From contig OY743184.1 of assembly GCA_963555705.1 (NCBI GenBank), positions 19,581,859 to 19,645,858 on the forward strand: a stretch of DNA of 64,000 nt. Reading direction: 5' to 3'. The translations under genes and the position numbers were made by a program. Under the pieces are notes generated by a model. That model worked only from the letters and a program-made list of their open reading frames with translations. It had not been told where the DNA came from and ran no database searches. This document shows, one piece after another, positions 46,200 through 57,480 of the stretch. This DNA comes from Ligustrum vulgare (lineage: Eukaryota; Streptophyta; Magnoliopsida; Lamiales; Oleaceae). Position 1 is the first letter of the stretch, and each line of letters opens with the position of its first letter.

Positions 46200-46235
46200 T
46201 GTCATGACCTGAATATATATATATTCAATATTATA

Positions 46236-46269
<34 letters not shown>

Positions 46270-46408
46270 CATATATATAATAAATATTTTAAATTATTTA
46301 ATATAATTAATTAATTTTAATTAAGATATATTATTTTTGAAATTATATAAGTTTAATCTTATTTTTGAAATTTGTATTTTTAAATCCCTTATTTACATAT
46401 TGTTCCCT

Positions 46409-46411
<3 letters not shown>

Positions 46412-46487
<76 letters not shown>
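46412..46487. repeat. (TA)n microsatellite
   Basis: About 38 TA units; a broken TA tract also lies at 46216-46276. Confidence 0.95.
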
Positions 46488-46490
<3 letters not shown>

Positions 46491-46762
46491 AATCAAGCTC
46501 AAATCACATTACTTAAGTCCAAAGTCCACTTGTATGGTCTTTTATCCAATTTAATTAGGATGTGTTTGATGAAAGATAGAATCTTTTATTTTTCATCTAA
46601 AGCTAGAGAAAATATTTGGAAGGAAATTGACTAAAGCACGTTTTATTTGCTTGTAACTAAAAAATATTTAACATGGAAAATTTGTCAATCAAACAAGAAA
46701 TAATGAAAATATTTTCCTTACTTACACATTTTCCATGAACAAGACATCATCCTATGTGGGAC

Positions 46763-47229
46763 TAGGGATATCAACGAGCCAAGCCGTGCCCACTCACGAG
46801 CCGAAGATCAAGGCTCGAGCTTTTTTGGGTCGAGCTTTTTTTGACCCGAGCCGAGCCGAGCTAAGGCTCGTCCCCAAAAATAAGGCTCGACTAGAGCTTT
46901 AACTCGACTAGAGATTTTTCTAATCCGAGCCGAGCCAAGTCCCGAGCTTTTACTTTTTTTTTATTTTTATAGCAAAAATTCATAAAATTTTTTATTGAAA
47001 ATGTGTATATATAGCAAGTTGAGCCGAGCTCGTGGTCGAAATTCATTGCTAAAGCTCTCACGAGCCTTTTTAGTGGGGTTTTTTTTTTTTTTTTTTTTTT
47101 TGCTTGAGCCAAAGCCCGTCTCTAAAAAAAAGCTCGGCTCGAGCCTCGATCCGCGAGCCGAGCTTAGTCCGAGCTTTTTTCGAGCCGAGTCCTAGCGGCC
47201 CGAGCCGACGAGCCGCTTTGCCATCCCTA
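46763..47229. mobile_element. hAT-type MITE rich in GAGCCGAGC
   Basis: The ends TAGGGATATCAACGAGCC and (reversed) TAGGGATGGCAAAGCGGCTC form an imperfect inverted repeat. The 8-bp flanks TGTGGGAC and TGTGACAC match at 6 of 8. Repeated GAGCCGAGC/GCTCGGCTC words on both arms fold back. A ~24-T run (47077-47101) lies near the centre. ORFs here are on low-complexity sequence and not considered genes. Confidence 0.75.
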
Positions 47230-47237
47230 TGTGACAC

Positions 47238-47718
47238 AAGACAACATCCAAAAACTCTATTTTCCATACGAACTCCATTCCAACAATGGGGTGGGAAACT
47301 TCTTTCGGTGTTTCGCCTCCTGCATGGCCTCTCATAATTGATCTCTCCAATTTGAATGCAGCTAACACGCAGTGGTTTCCAGGTGCACCACACTTTGGCT
47401 CATTGTCATGTAAGTTGGGAGATTTTCATAATGTACATTAACGACGCGAACAAAACACTAATAGCGAAATCAAAATGTTTTGTTGACGCCGGAGCAATGC
47501 CTATTTGCTTTAAATAACCGAACACCTTTAGTATCCACAATGCTAGCTAGTTTAGTAGATGAAGAACTTGTGGCAAATATTGCACAACAGATGATTTTGA
47601 ACCTAAATAAATAAATAACACTGAACAAACAAAAGAATCATTATTAAACTAAGAAAATGACGTAAAAAGACGTGATTCAATTCTTAACCAGTCTTCTTAC
47701 ATTTGAACTCATTATTTA
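47238..47718. other. Gene-free intergenic DNA
   Basis: No supportable gene or repeat seen. Confidence 0.4.
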
Positions 47719-47786
47719 GGAGTTAGTTGTGTCATTGATCACTGAACTTATGCCCATATCTTCAATTGATCATTGAACTTTAAAGC

Positions 47787-49867
47787 TAATAAGTGCATTT
47801 TATACACTTATTTATATATATAAACTACAGTAAATTATTTTCATTCATGGATAGTTATTGCACAATTGCTTTATAGTTGTTTGCATTTTAGGAATTTTCC
47901 CAAACATGGAAGAATGAAGCAAAAAAATGGAATAACGCACATTTGGAAGCTAATTGGAGCTAAAAATTAGAAAACAGATGTTGTTGTGTCGACTGGGAGT
48001 TCCAAGAGAAGCTAAGTGGCAGAAATCAGAATCTGAGGGCTTAATTGAAGATGAGTTGAAGTTTGGAAGAAGATTTGAAGTGTTTTGAAAGTTCGGGGAC
48101 TAATTTGTTGCAATCAGAAGATGAAGGACTCACATGCAAATAAAGTTCAGGAGCCAACTTAAATGTACCGAAAAGATGGAATTTACATGTGAAGATTGGT
48201 ACTGTGGGGCCACAGGTAATGTTTGTGGTGGCCGCGCGAGATTTCTTAAATTAAAAGAACTAGTTTTCACTCACCTGCACAGCTACCAGGCTGCGTGGGC
48301 GTGCAGTAGTTCGGTCCAAGGGAAAAAAAAGTCCATGTGCGGATTTTCGCATTGTTTTACCTAAGTTTCTTGAGGAATCTATTTAAGCAACATATCATGC
48401 AAGTAAAAGGGACCTTTGAATAGCTTCTAAACATCATAATTCCACATTCTTAACATCAAATTATTTGGAGGAAATTGAAGGCAAATGCTTGGGGATTGAA
48501 GATTGTCAACGGGGAGCGAAATCTTGACTTCCTTTGTTTTGTTAATTTGATAAACTTAATATGCGTAGTTATTTATATTTCTACGTATTTATTTCTTTAT
48601 TGATAAATTATTGATTTCAAAGTTGGGATATTTGATGTATCAATTCTATATAAATAAGTCAACAATGTATCTCTACAGAGACTCCGAATTATTCTTACCT
48701 AGAAGCAATAAATACAAGAATTCATACATGACCGTGATAATAACAAAAGTATATCTCTATCTCTTATTCAATTATCTGATTTATTACCTTGATCTAAGTT
48801 ATTAACTCACCTCTCGGATTATGAAAATAACTCATGAAATCATGAATTAGTGGCCAATTAATTCACGCATTAAATGCAATAATAAATAACACATGCAACG
48901 AATAACTAAAACAAGGAAAATTGGAATTAAAATAATCAACTGGGCTACATCATTCATCTAAACATAGAGAATTAGTTACACATCATGTTTAAATAACAAA
49001 AAAAAAAAATATAGCGTTTATTGAAAATAACATAAGAGAATTGGAAAGCATGCACCAAGTTTCAATCTCTATGTAATCTTCAACTCTTGCCCCTTTGCAA
49101 TGCGTTGACCTCCCAAGAATTGAAGGTTAAAATCTTTATTTTATGATGTTCTTAGGTGAGGCAAATGTTTAGATTCCATTTCAAGAGGTTGTATTTATAG
49201 TTGGAGAAGAAATCTAATCGAAAAAGGAAAAGCAAATTGTCAAGCTCGCGTGAGAGTCTTTTTTGCTCCTGAAATAGGATTTTTCTAATTCGAAAGTTTA
49301 CCACCCCAAAATTAGGTCTCAATATCCAACTAAAAATCTATCCAAAATATTGTGCAGTTGGAATCAATTTTATAGTAATATTATTATCATATCTCATTCC
49401 TTTTTTACTTCTACTTACATCCAATTGACTCCTAAAAATCCTCAAAGTATTGTCTTGGGATCCAAATCAATCATTGGATATTTACAAGTTGGTCCATCAT
49501 GTTTAATTTGATCTTCAGCCCTTTAACTTCCAATTGCAACAATATAGTCCTCATACTTTCAAATCTTCTTCTATTTTTCTTTCAACTTCAATTCATCTTC
49601 TTCTCCAATTAGGTCCTCCACGCCTTGAATTCTTCACTTTAACATCGTGCATCTTTCCCTGTTGACGTTATTAACTTCTCAATTTGTTCAATTTAGCTCA
49701 AATGTCATCCAATTGTGAATAATATGCATGAATTGCTTCATTCTTAAGATTTTGGGATATTTTTTGAAATTTAAACAAATAAACACGAATTCAATAGTAA
49801 TTATTCTTAAACGACAACATAATATTCAATTTAGACATACAAATAAATGTATAAAATACACTTATCA
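47787..49867. mobile_element. Inverted pair of related LTR-like sequences
   Basis: The left end TAATAAGTGCATTTTATACA and the reversed right end TGATAAGTGTATTTTATACA match. Similarity continues inward for several hundred bases with scattered shared words (for example AAGAATGAAGCA and GACCTAATTGG). Flanking AAAG(C/A) copies at 47782-47786 and 49868-49872 suggest a single insertion. The left arm extends to about 48530 and the right arm is longer. The ends also resemble the Athila LTR start at 60884. No coding region. Confidence 0.5.
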
Positions 49868-50354
49868 AAAGAGTCGAGTTTTTATCATTGAATTTATTAT
49901 TTAATTATTTCAATAATCACTGAACCATGTCTACATCTTCGATTGATCACTAAACTTTAAAATGTCGAGTTTTGATCACTAAACTATGGGTTAATTGTCA
50001 CAATAATCACTTAACTTATGTAAATGTTGAGTTTTGATCAATAAAATTATCAAAATGGTAGACGTTAGTCATTGACTTAACTTTCGTAACAGAATTGACG
50101 ATGTGGTAGACGGAATGTACACGTGGCATCATGTCACCTTTAACCAACTAATCACGACATACCAAATTACAACGTAAGAAAACTTTAAAAGGGTCATCTA
50201 TTAGTCACTAAACTTTTAAAATGTTTTTCGATTATTCACTAAACTTTAAGTTGATCTAATTTTGGTCACTCAACTTGTAAAGATGACACGACTGACCTGA
50301 AAATTTATAAACGCTCTTTCAAATTTTCTGTTGTATCACTAGTACAGAAAGTGG

Positions 50355-50655
50355 AAAAGGCGTCGGTTGTAAAAGGGCATAGGCGTCGGTTGTAGGGGCG
50401 ACGCCTATGACGCAGACGCCTAAAGTTTTTACTTTAGGCGTCGGTTGTAAACCGACGCCTAAAGTGCGACTTTATGCGTCGGTTTTTTAATAACCGACGC
50501 TTCAAGTTTAAAAAAAAAAAAATCAGTTTTAGGCGTCGGTTCAAACTTTAGAACCGACACCTAAAGGTCGACTTTATGCGTCGGTTTTTAAAAAACCGAC
50601 GCATAAAGTCGAAATTTAGGCGTCGGTTCTAAAGTTTGAACCGACGCCTAAAGTG
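50355..50655. repeat. Left CACTA subterminal repeats
   Basis: At least six GGCGTCGGTT or ATGCGTCGGTT motifs are each followed within 3-17 bp by the inverse AACCGACGCC, forming successive stem-loops, for example at 50430-50461 and 50614-50651. They serve as TnpA-type binding sites in related elements; this is inference here. Confidence 0.85.
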
Positions 50656-50690
50656 TTTATTTAATTTTTTTTTTTCCCCGTTTTCACACC

Positions 50691-50845
50691 TGCAGTGACC
50701 CAGGCCGCTGCAGGTATTCACCTAAGGCCGCTGCAGGTAATAGCCTGCAGTGACCCAGGCCGCTGCAGTTCATGGCCTGCAGAGACCCAGGCCGCTGCAG
50801 GTCGTGACCCAGGCCGCTGCAGGTTATGACCTGCAGTCATTTGGA
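50691..50845. repeat. Minisatellite of CCTGCAGTGACCCAGGCCGC type
   Basis: The words AGGCCGCTGCAGGT and CCTGCAGTGACC recur five to six times with 25-40 bp spacing. It lies between the left subterminal array and the gene's 3' end. Confidence 0.85.
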
Positions 50846-51002
50846 CGTGGCGCGCGATGACTTGAACATTTTTCACATGCGCATCATCAAATATACATAT
50901 AATCGACATATACATAATAAAATTAAATAGAGAACAATTATATATACAAGATTGTTGTTTTATTATACAAATATGTAAATTTAAGTTTGGATACGCGTCA
51001 TT

Positions 51003-54000
51003 TTACACACACCTATCAACGAAATATTTGGCCCATAAATTTTGAATCTCAAAGATTTCCTCCGTTGAGTAGTATTTTTTAAATGCCTACAAATAATCAA
51101 AACATATTATTAGTTATTTTATAATAAAATATAAAGTCTTAATTAAAAACTCTCATTTAAATTACTTATACCTTTTCTAACGAAGGAAACTGGAAGTGTT
51201 CTGTGACTATCTCATACATATTTCTCATAACGTAATAGCCACACTCAGAACCTCCAGGTTGCTGAGGACACTGAAATTTTCACATTGAAAACTAAAATGA
51301 ATAATCAAACTTGATAGAATATGAAAATAATTCAAAACATTACAATAAATTTTAAATGTGTTTTCGTACCTTTATTTTTAGCCACGTTGTATTGCCTTTT
51401 GTCCTAACACCTCCTTGGGCCCAATACATTTTGAAAGCCCTAAAATTTTAATAAATTATATGAACAAGTTACCAAAAAAAAAATACTCTAAATTTTCTAC
51501 AGAAATTTTGGCAGAGCCTCCCCTATAAATTGAACTTATCTAACCTGTAAAGAGACAAGTTGCTATTGAAATAAATTCTCAACAATCACAACAGAAATTC
51601 ATCAATTTTACCACAACTCCACAATCAATTTCATCACAACTCCACAATAATTTCATGAAAAATTATCATAACTTACGTATTCAATAGCGGCTTGATATCT
51701 AAGTCACGCTTACATGCACCAGCTGAATCCAAGAAGTACACCGTATTCTTCTGAGGAGAAATCACTAGCAACATCCAGTGGTTCCTACGTATTATGAACG
51801 TGTAAATACAACTTTAAACATATATGATTCAAATTAGGTAAAAAAAAAAAGAGAATGTCAGTGGTCTTACTCCTGAAAATACGGTGCTATAATGAACTTC
51901 TTACTTTGCATTGCCCTCATGGTGCTGTCCATGTAAGTTACAACACCATCTGCATTTGTTCTTACCGAAACCGATGCAATGTGTGTCGGAGACATGAATC
52001 CAATTGATTCAATACCGTATTCATGACACATCTCATGGAGGTACCTAAAAATAATTAAACCAATAAATATAAATAAAATAATGATTTAAAGTCAAGTTAT
52101 AATTTCTGATCAGAAGTCTTACAATGAAAATATTTGTAAGATAGATGTATCCAACCATTGCAACGTTAGCAAATCGGTGATGTCTCCGACTGTAACAAAA
52201 ATACCATCGTCGAATGCACAGTTGAACACAGAGGCATCTATGGGCACCTGGTAGAAGTCATCACCAAGAGGCAATTGAAGGACTAGAGTGTTCAACATTT
52301 TGCATTTGTCACCTAGACGTTGTAACGTCTCAAAGTCGACAATTGCAGGTCGCTGGGTAGATGACAATTCAAAACTTTGAGGCTTTTTCCGTTCGTTAGA
52401 TTTTTTTAGCTTTTTCGGTGCCTCTTCCTGCAAGAAGACAATTTTTATCATTATAACACTTCTAACACAATTTTAAAATAAATTAATATCGACATAATCT
52501 TTTATGTAACTAAACATTATTACCTCTCCAAAAATAACCAACTCCTTCGGCCATTGAAAAAAACTTCCAATACCTTCCCCCACCGTGGTGTGATGTTGAG
52601 ATGGCACTGGAAGATAGAACGCTTCCGCACCATCTACGACATGGTCAACGGACACCTTCACATGATCAAGCCAGAGTAGTTGATGATGCACCACAGTGTC
52701 GGCTCCGGACGGATAAACCATTCCGCTGGCCACTATTTGTTTCTCACCATCATGACTTACGGCGAGACGACAAGGAATCGGCTTCTATTTTTCAACATAT
52801 ATAATTGAACATATAAGTCATCACTTTCCATTTGAAATGAAATAAGCAATATTAAAAAAAAACTTAAATAATTTAGCATTAAGTACCTGAAGCCCATCAA
52901 ATGGGTCTGGATTCACGGAATGAAAACTACTTCGAGTTAGAGGTCGGGGGTGTGGAGTTACGTCCACCTCGGCATCAACATTTAGGCCCAAGCGCTGGAG
53001 GATAGCATCGTATTTACTCTGCATACTATGGTACGCACTTTGCATACTGTCGAATTTACTTTGCATCTCCGACATGGTTTGATGCCTGACCTTCTCGGTA
53101 ATGCTATCCTCCATCTCGTGCCTGATTATCTCCTTAATGTCATCTACTGAAACAACCCCACAAGATCGTCTGAGGTAATCGTCCGGCTTGCCGTAAACAT
53201 CCCTCGTGGTGACATACACGCCATACCCCCTCACCCTACCAGGATGATCCTCCTTCCCAAGGGCTTCACTTAAAATATCATGTTGCCTACTTGCCACAAA
53301 TGTCCCCTGTGTGGCCTGCTCAGCTTTTTCTACCTGTTTAAAAAAAAAAAAAAAAACTGAAAACTAAATACAAGTATTAAAGTAAATTTGAATTGAAAAT
53401 ATGAAAAATCGGGAAGATATACTTACAATTTTGTCAAACACCCCTCTAGTTTTCTCGTTGGGGATGTAGTAAGTTCCATCTTCTTTCTTTTTTGATCTAG
53501 CTCGAACCCAATCTAAACTGCGATCCTCGCTTACAATTGAGGAGCTAATCATGTCACATGAAGTGCTAGAAGATAATGGGTCGCTTACTAGCCATTGTGG
53601 CTTCATCCCCACATAACTTGCTGAGCCTAAATAATGGGGATGCTCATTTCGCATTTGACTATCTCTAGCCTTCTTACTTTTCTCCTGAATAAAATAATAT
53701 ATTTTTAGTTTTTCAACTCAATAAATCATATGCGTACATTTCAATATACCTGAAATTGCTCTATTTGTCGTTCTTTCTTGAACAACTCCCATTGCTCTTC
53801 AGATAAGAAATCATAAAGCTGCGTAGGGGATTTATATTTTGGGTGGTCATGTGTAATGTACTTATGAACCAGCCTTGTCTTAAAATCTTTCCATCGCATC
53901 CCCGCAACTTTCAAAACACTTGATTTCAGACGACGATCATCGGGGATGTTGAACTCCTTCTGAAAGATAAGGATAATATGCGATGTTATAAATAATATTA

Positions 54001-54306
54001 CGATTAATATTCAATTCATTATGTATAAAGTGATAGTACCTTGATTTCTTCCCACATCATATCCTTAAGGCCTTGATCCACTTTGTGTCAATCACTGATA
54101 TTTATGTCAACGTGAATACGGACCAAAGACCCTATAAAAACTTTGAAATTATTCTTTCCTGGTCCGATCGACCTATTTTTTTCATCGAACTCAATAACAT
54201 TGATTTCTTGCCCTGCATTCTTAATTTTCTTACACATAGTCGGCCCTCTTGTCCTTTTTGTTTGGGCAGTACTATGATCGTCTGAAGAACTTGAAGACTC
54301 CGCCAT
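51003..54306 (-). pseudogene. CACTA-encoded Transposase_24-like / Ulp1-type protease fusion, one stop
   Basis: Eleven exons on the minus strand: 54306-54040, 53959-53750, 53684-53427, 53333-52887, 52784-52524, 52427-52123, 52044-51871, 51784-51677, 51439-51370, 51270-51172 and 51086-51003. All introns are GT-AG and the 2,283-nt sum keeps one frame (760 codons plus TAA). Codon 73 is TGA (54088-54090) where Trp is expected. The N-terminal third resembles plant Transposase_24 (PF03004), with DWVRARSKKKEDGTYYIPNE and YGVYVTTRDVYGK. A coiled coil with MQSKFDSMQS repeats follows near residues 330-370. The C-terminal region is Ulp1/C48-like, with His643 (ENHW), Asp660 (YFLDS), Gln703/704 and Cys710 (CPQQPGGSECGYY). 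The cysteine protease would act on SUMO-like substrates. Read-through, or a close copy without the stop, would give an intact protein. Confidence 0.85.
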
Positions 54307-54961
54307 TATATTAAAACAATATAACACGTACCTGCACATATGACAATCAATATTCATGTTAGAAATATATATATCAAATTATTGTTATCAAGATCACAAA
54401 TAATATTAACAATGTATAGCGCATATATAAAGAATACAAGAAAGTTTATTAGTTGGAATCAAATAAGATAATTTATGACCTATATGTGAAGATATAATTA
54501 AAAAGATTAAAAGTTTACAAGGATGATTGTATTTTATATAGTTATTTTTTTAGTATGGACAATTTTGTACGAGTGACAGTCACCTTAAATTATAATTTTC
54601 ATTTTTTATTTGTAAAATTTTACGAAAATTTCGGCAGAGTCTCCTCCGTAAATTGGACTTAGCCAACCTATAAGATGAATGAAAATACTACAATAAAACC
54701 AAATTATTCACCATCGACATATTCAAAACTCAAACGCAACTCCAATCAAACTTCAACATCATCTACTACTCCAACATTAATCCAAAATCAATTCTCAACT
54801 TTTAAAAATCAAACTAAGATTGCATAACTTAACTCCAATAAATCAAATATTATTGTATATCAATCTACTAACTTCAAATCAATAATATATATTCAAACAA
54901 ACCAATTAACTTGATAAATAATAAATCAATTATATATATATACACAAAGATATACATACAC

Positions 54962-54962
<1 letters not shown>

Positions 54963-55010
<48 letters not shown>

Positions 55011-55039
55011 AAGTTATACATACACGCACATACACACAT

Positions 55040-55078
<39 letters not shown>

Positions 55079-55112
55079 CATATATATACACAAACATTAT
55101 ATAAACACATAG

Positions 55113-55140
<28 letters not shown>
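54963..55140. repeat. TA/CA microsatellite cluster
   Basis: Several (TA)n runs (54963-55001, 55043-55072) alternate with (CA)n near 55130-55148. The upstream region 54307-54960 is AT-rich without a gene and would contain the promoter of the CACTA gene. Confidence 0.85.
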
Positions 55141-55147
<7 letters not shown>

Positions 55148-55174
55148 TTTATACAAAAACTAAGTAGGGGTAGA

Positions 55175-55345
55175 GATTTAAGGTCGGGGCGGAGACTGGG
55201 CGGGGCGGCGACGGGCGTTGGCAGTGAGGGCGTTGGCAGCGAACGGGCGGGGCGGCGACGGGAGTTGGCAGCGACGGGCGGGGCGGCGACGGGCGGTGGC
55301 AGCGACGGGCGTGGAGAGGGTGGAGAGAGTTTGGGCGTGGAGAGA
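55175..55345. repeat. GC-rich minisatellite GGGCGGGGCGGCGACGGGCG
   Basis: Repeats of GGCGACGGGCG and GTTGGCAGCGACGG at ~20-30 bp spacing, sharply GC-rich against AT-rich flanks, ending in GTGGAGAGAGTTT repeats. It lies just upstream of the right subterminal array. Confidence 0.85.
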
Positions 55346-55407
55346 GTTTCGAGTGTGAAGTGAGTTACACGCGGGGATTATACAAATTAAAAGGCGGGGA
55401 ACAGAAG

Positions 55408-55555
55408 CACTTTGGGCGTCGGTTCAAGAGAAACCGACGCCCAAAACCGGTTTTGGGCGTCGGTTCCCCTTGAACCGACGCCTTTACTTAAAATTTATTT
55501 ACGAAATTGCCACCGCTTTTTCAATTGGCGTCGGTTGTTACATAAAACGACGCGT
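55408..55555. repeat. Right CACTA subterminal repeats
   Basis: GGGCGTCGGTT...AACCGACGCCC, GGGCGTCGGTT...AACCGACGCC and GGCGTCGGTT...AACGACGCG give three hairpins close to the right end, mirroring the left array. Confidence 0.85.
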
Positions 55556-55986
55556 ATTCCCCATTTTTTATGCGCGATTTTGTACTAGTGTATACAACAA
55601 ATCAACATAAAAAATGTTCTTAAAAATTAATGATCAATCATGATGTTCTAAAACATATCTTACTTAGCAATTTGATGTACTGTGATTGGTCGGTTGAAGG
55701 TGACGGACATTCTGTTTTCCATATCGTCAATTATGTTATGAAAGTTAAGTTAATGACTAACGTACACCATTTTGATAAGTTTAGTGATCAAAGCTCGACA
55801 TTTACATAAATTTAGTAATTATTGAGACAATTAACTCATAGTTTAGTGATAAAAACTCGATATTTTAAAATTCAGTGACTAGTTGAAGATGTTTACATAA
55901 GTTCAGTGATCAAAACTCGACACTTTAGAATTCAGTTATCGATCGATGACATGAGCATAAGTTCAGTGATCATTGGCACAATTATC

Positions 55987-56126
55987 CTCTGTTCTTTAAT
56001 ATAATTATTACAATTTATAAATTAATTTATAAATAATATAATTTCTCAAACCACTTTTTTAACCATATATTTTACCTAAAAAATATTAATAAACTAATTT
56101 ATAAATGATACATTATTGAACAGAAC
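55987..56126. mobile_element. Copy of the dispersed CTGTTC-type MITE
   Basis: TCTGTTCTTTAATATAATTA at the left and ATTATTGAACAGAAC at the right form the inverted ends of a 140-bp non-coding element. It abuts the right end of the fold-back element. Confidence 0.65.
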
Positions 56127-57308
56127 CACATATTTTAACATTTATTAATGGGTCTAGAGCATGTTTGGCTAAACTAAAATAATTACTCTTAATTAACTTT
56201 TGTATTCAAACGTGTTTAAAACTAATTCTTCTCTTATCTCTGTTACATTTTTGGAAATAACTCTAATTTGGTTTAGTGAGAAAATAAGTAACTTATTTAT
56301 AAAGTAAACTTTTTAAGCTTAGTCATACACTAGTTGTGAAAGTTGTGTTGGTTATAGACAGGAAGATCCGTGCATGAATGAATCTTCAAAGAAATTCAAG
56401 CTCTTTCTTGTCCTTGGACTGAAGAGGAAAATTGATGTGGATTGGTGGAAGCATAAAACTATGAAACGAACACACTGTCGAAGTTTCGTTGATTCCAAAC
56501 GAATATCAAACACGATTATCTTCTAATTTCTGTTGATTGCTAATGATGTAGGGTGGCCAAAGTGATAAAGACGATAAAACAACATGCCATTGAAGTTCCG
56601 TTGATTCTGAACGGTACTGCAACATTTAAAGCAATAACGGAAAACTAGTTGAAGACTAACCCTAGATAAGACTAACCTATCGGCTGTCATTTAAAATGAA
56701 AAAGACATAAAATTTAATTTACACAATTTTTATGTCATTTTTTAATCACACACATTTTATTTCTTTAATTTTTAACTTCACATCTTAGCTAGAAAATACA
56801 AATAAATCAACATTATAATTTAAATTTCTTCTCTTGAGCCACCGAACAAGGCCTAAAATCAAATTTATTCAACACTTAATCTCAACCATCCATCTTGATC
56901 AGGCTTACTATTTTTTACTTTTCAAACATTTTTTAATCACACATTCACCAAAAAATACTATTCAAAATCTCATTATTCTTGAAAAAATGGGGTCAAACAT
57001 GGGGCTTAAATTAATTAATGATGAAACCTCAATTTTCATAGTTCTCTGATAATCATGAAATCTTGCATTGTGTTCATATGTCACAAGGACAATCTATTTG
57101 GTATCTCTATGGAACGCTACAAGAATTGTTCTTTTTTAAATTTCATTAAAAGCTACGTATATATCACGACGTGAATAATGATTACATGCTCAATCAACCG
57201 TATTTCTTTCAATATCAAAATAGAAGTTGTCGCCTCCTTCCCAAAAATTTTCATGTGCAGACACATCCTTGACCAATGGCATAGATTCATCCCATCCATT
57301 GCTGTTAA
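56127..57308. other. Gene-free DNA with a duplicated fragment
   Basis: The block containing ATGTAGGGTGG and GAAGTTCCGTTGATT (56540-56630) recurs, diverged, at 57788-57905 (ATGCAGGGTG, ATGTTATCGAAGTTCCGTTG). Neither gives a frame I recognise. A diverged dispersed-repeat body lies near 56680-56860. Confidence 0.4.
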
Positions 57309-57480
57309 GCCACTGTTCGATTGCAATGGATTAAAATCAGTTTTTTTTTATGGTTTTTTAGGTAGATGGATGGTTGAAAAGTGGAGAGAGAAAATATGTA
57401 TGATTAAAGATTGATTTGAGAAATTGTGTAGTTTAAAAATTGATTTAAAAATCAAAAAACAGTACATTACCGAACAGAGG
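57309..57480. mobile_element. Reverse copy of the dispersed CTGTTC-type MITE
   Basis: Starts GCCACTGTTCGATTGCAATG and ends CATTACCGAACAGAGG; possible TAA flanks on both sides. The body, reversed, matches the copies at 39085, 40261 and 55987. Confidence 0.6.

Larger units (their letters stand above)
50337..55590 (-). mobile_element. CACTA (En/Spm-type) transposon without a catalytic transposase
   Basis: 5,254 bp bounded by CACTAGTACAGAAA and (reversed) CACTAGTACAAAAT, with a 3-bp duplication TAT at 50334-50336 and 55591-55593. Subterminal arrays of GGCGTCGGTT and its complement lie at both ends, as in CACTA elements, where such sites bind the TnpA-type protein. It carries one multi-exon gene on the minus strand (51003-54306) encoding a Transposase_24-like and Ulp1-like fusion. 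I see no TNP2/TnpD-type DDE transposase between 54307 and 55400, so movement would need one in trans. Confidence 0.92.
47719..55986. mobile_element. Fold-back element with ~400-bp arms, split by two later insertions
   Basis: The left arm (47719-47786 plus 49872-50336) and the right arm (55594-55986) are inverted copies built of units such as TGATCACTAAACTTTAAA and GTCGAGTTTTGATCAC. Removing the insertions at 47787-49867 and 50337-55590 leaves an element of about 930 bp. Long arms of short tandem units resemble Mutator-like or fold-back elements; the 9-bp duplication expected for Mutator is not clear. Confidence 0.65.

Noticed and set aside
48134..48364. 76-codon ORF as a possible host gene
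   Set aside because: It falls inside the left arm of the inverted LTR-like pair, where the sequence is LTR-type non-coding DNA.
52601..52804. Plus-strand ORF over the CACTA gene
   Set aside because: Shadow of exon 5 of the minus-strand gene (52784-52524).
54874..55146. 90-codon minus-strand ORF rich in Tyr, Ile and Cys
   Set aside because: Arises from TA and CA microsatellites in the CACTA element.
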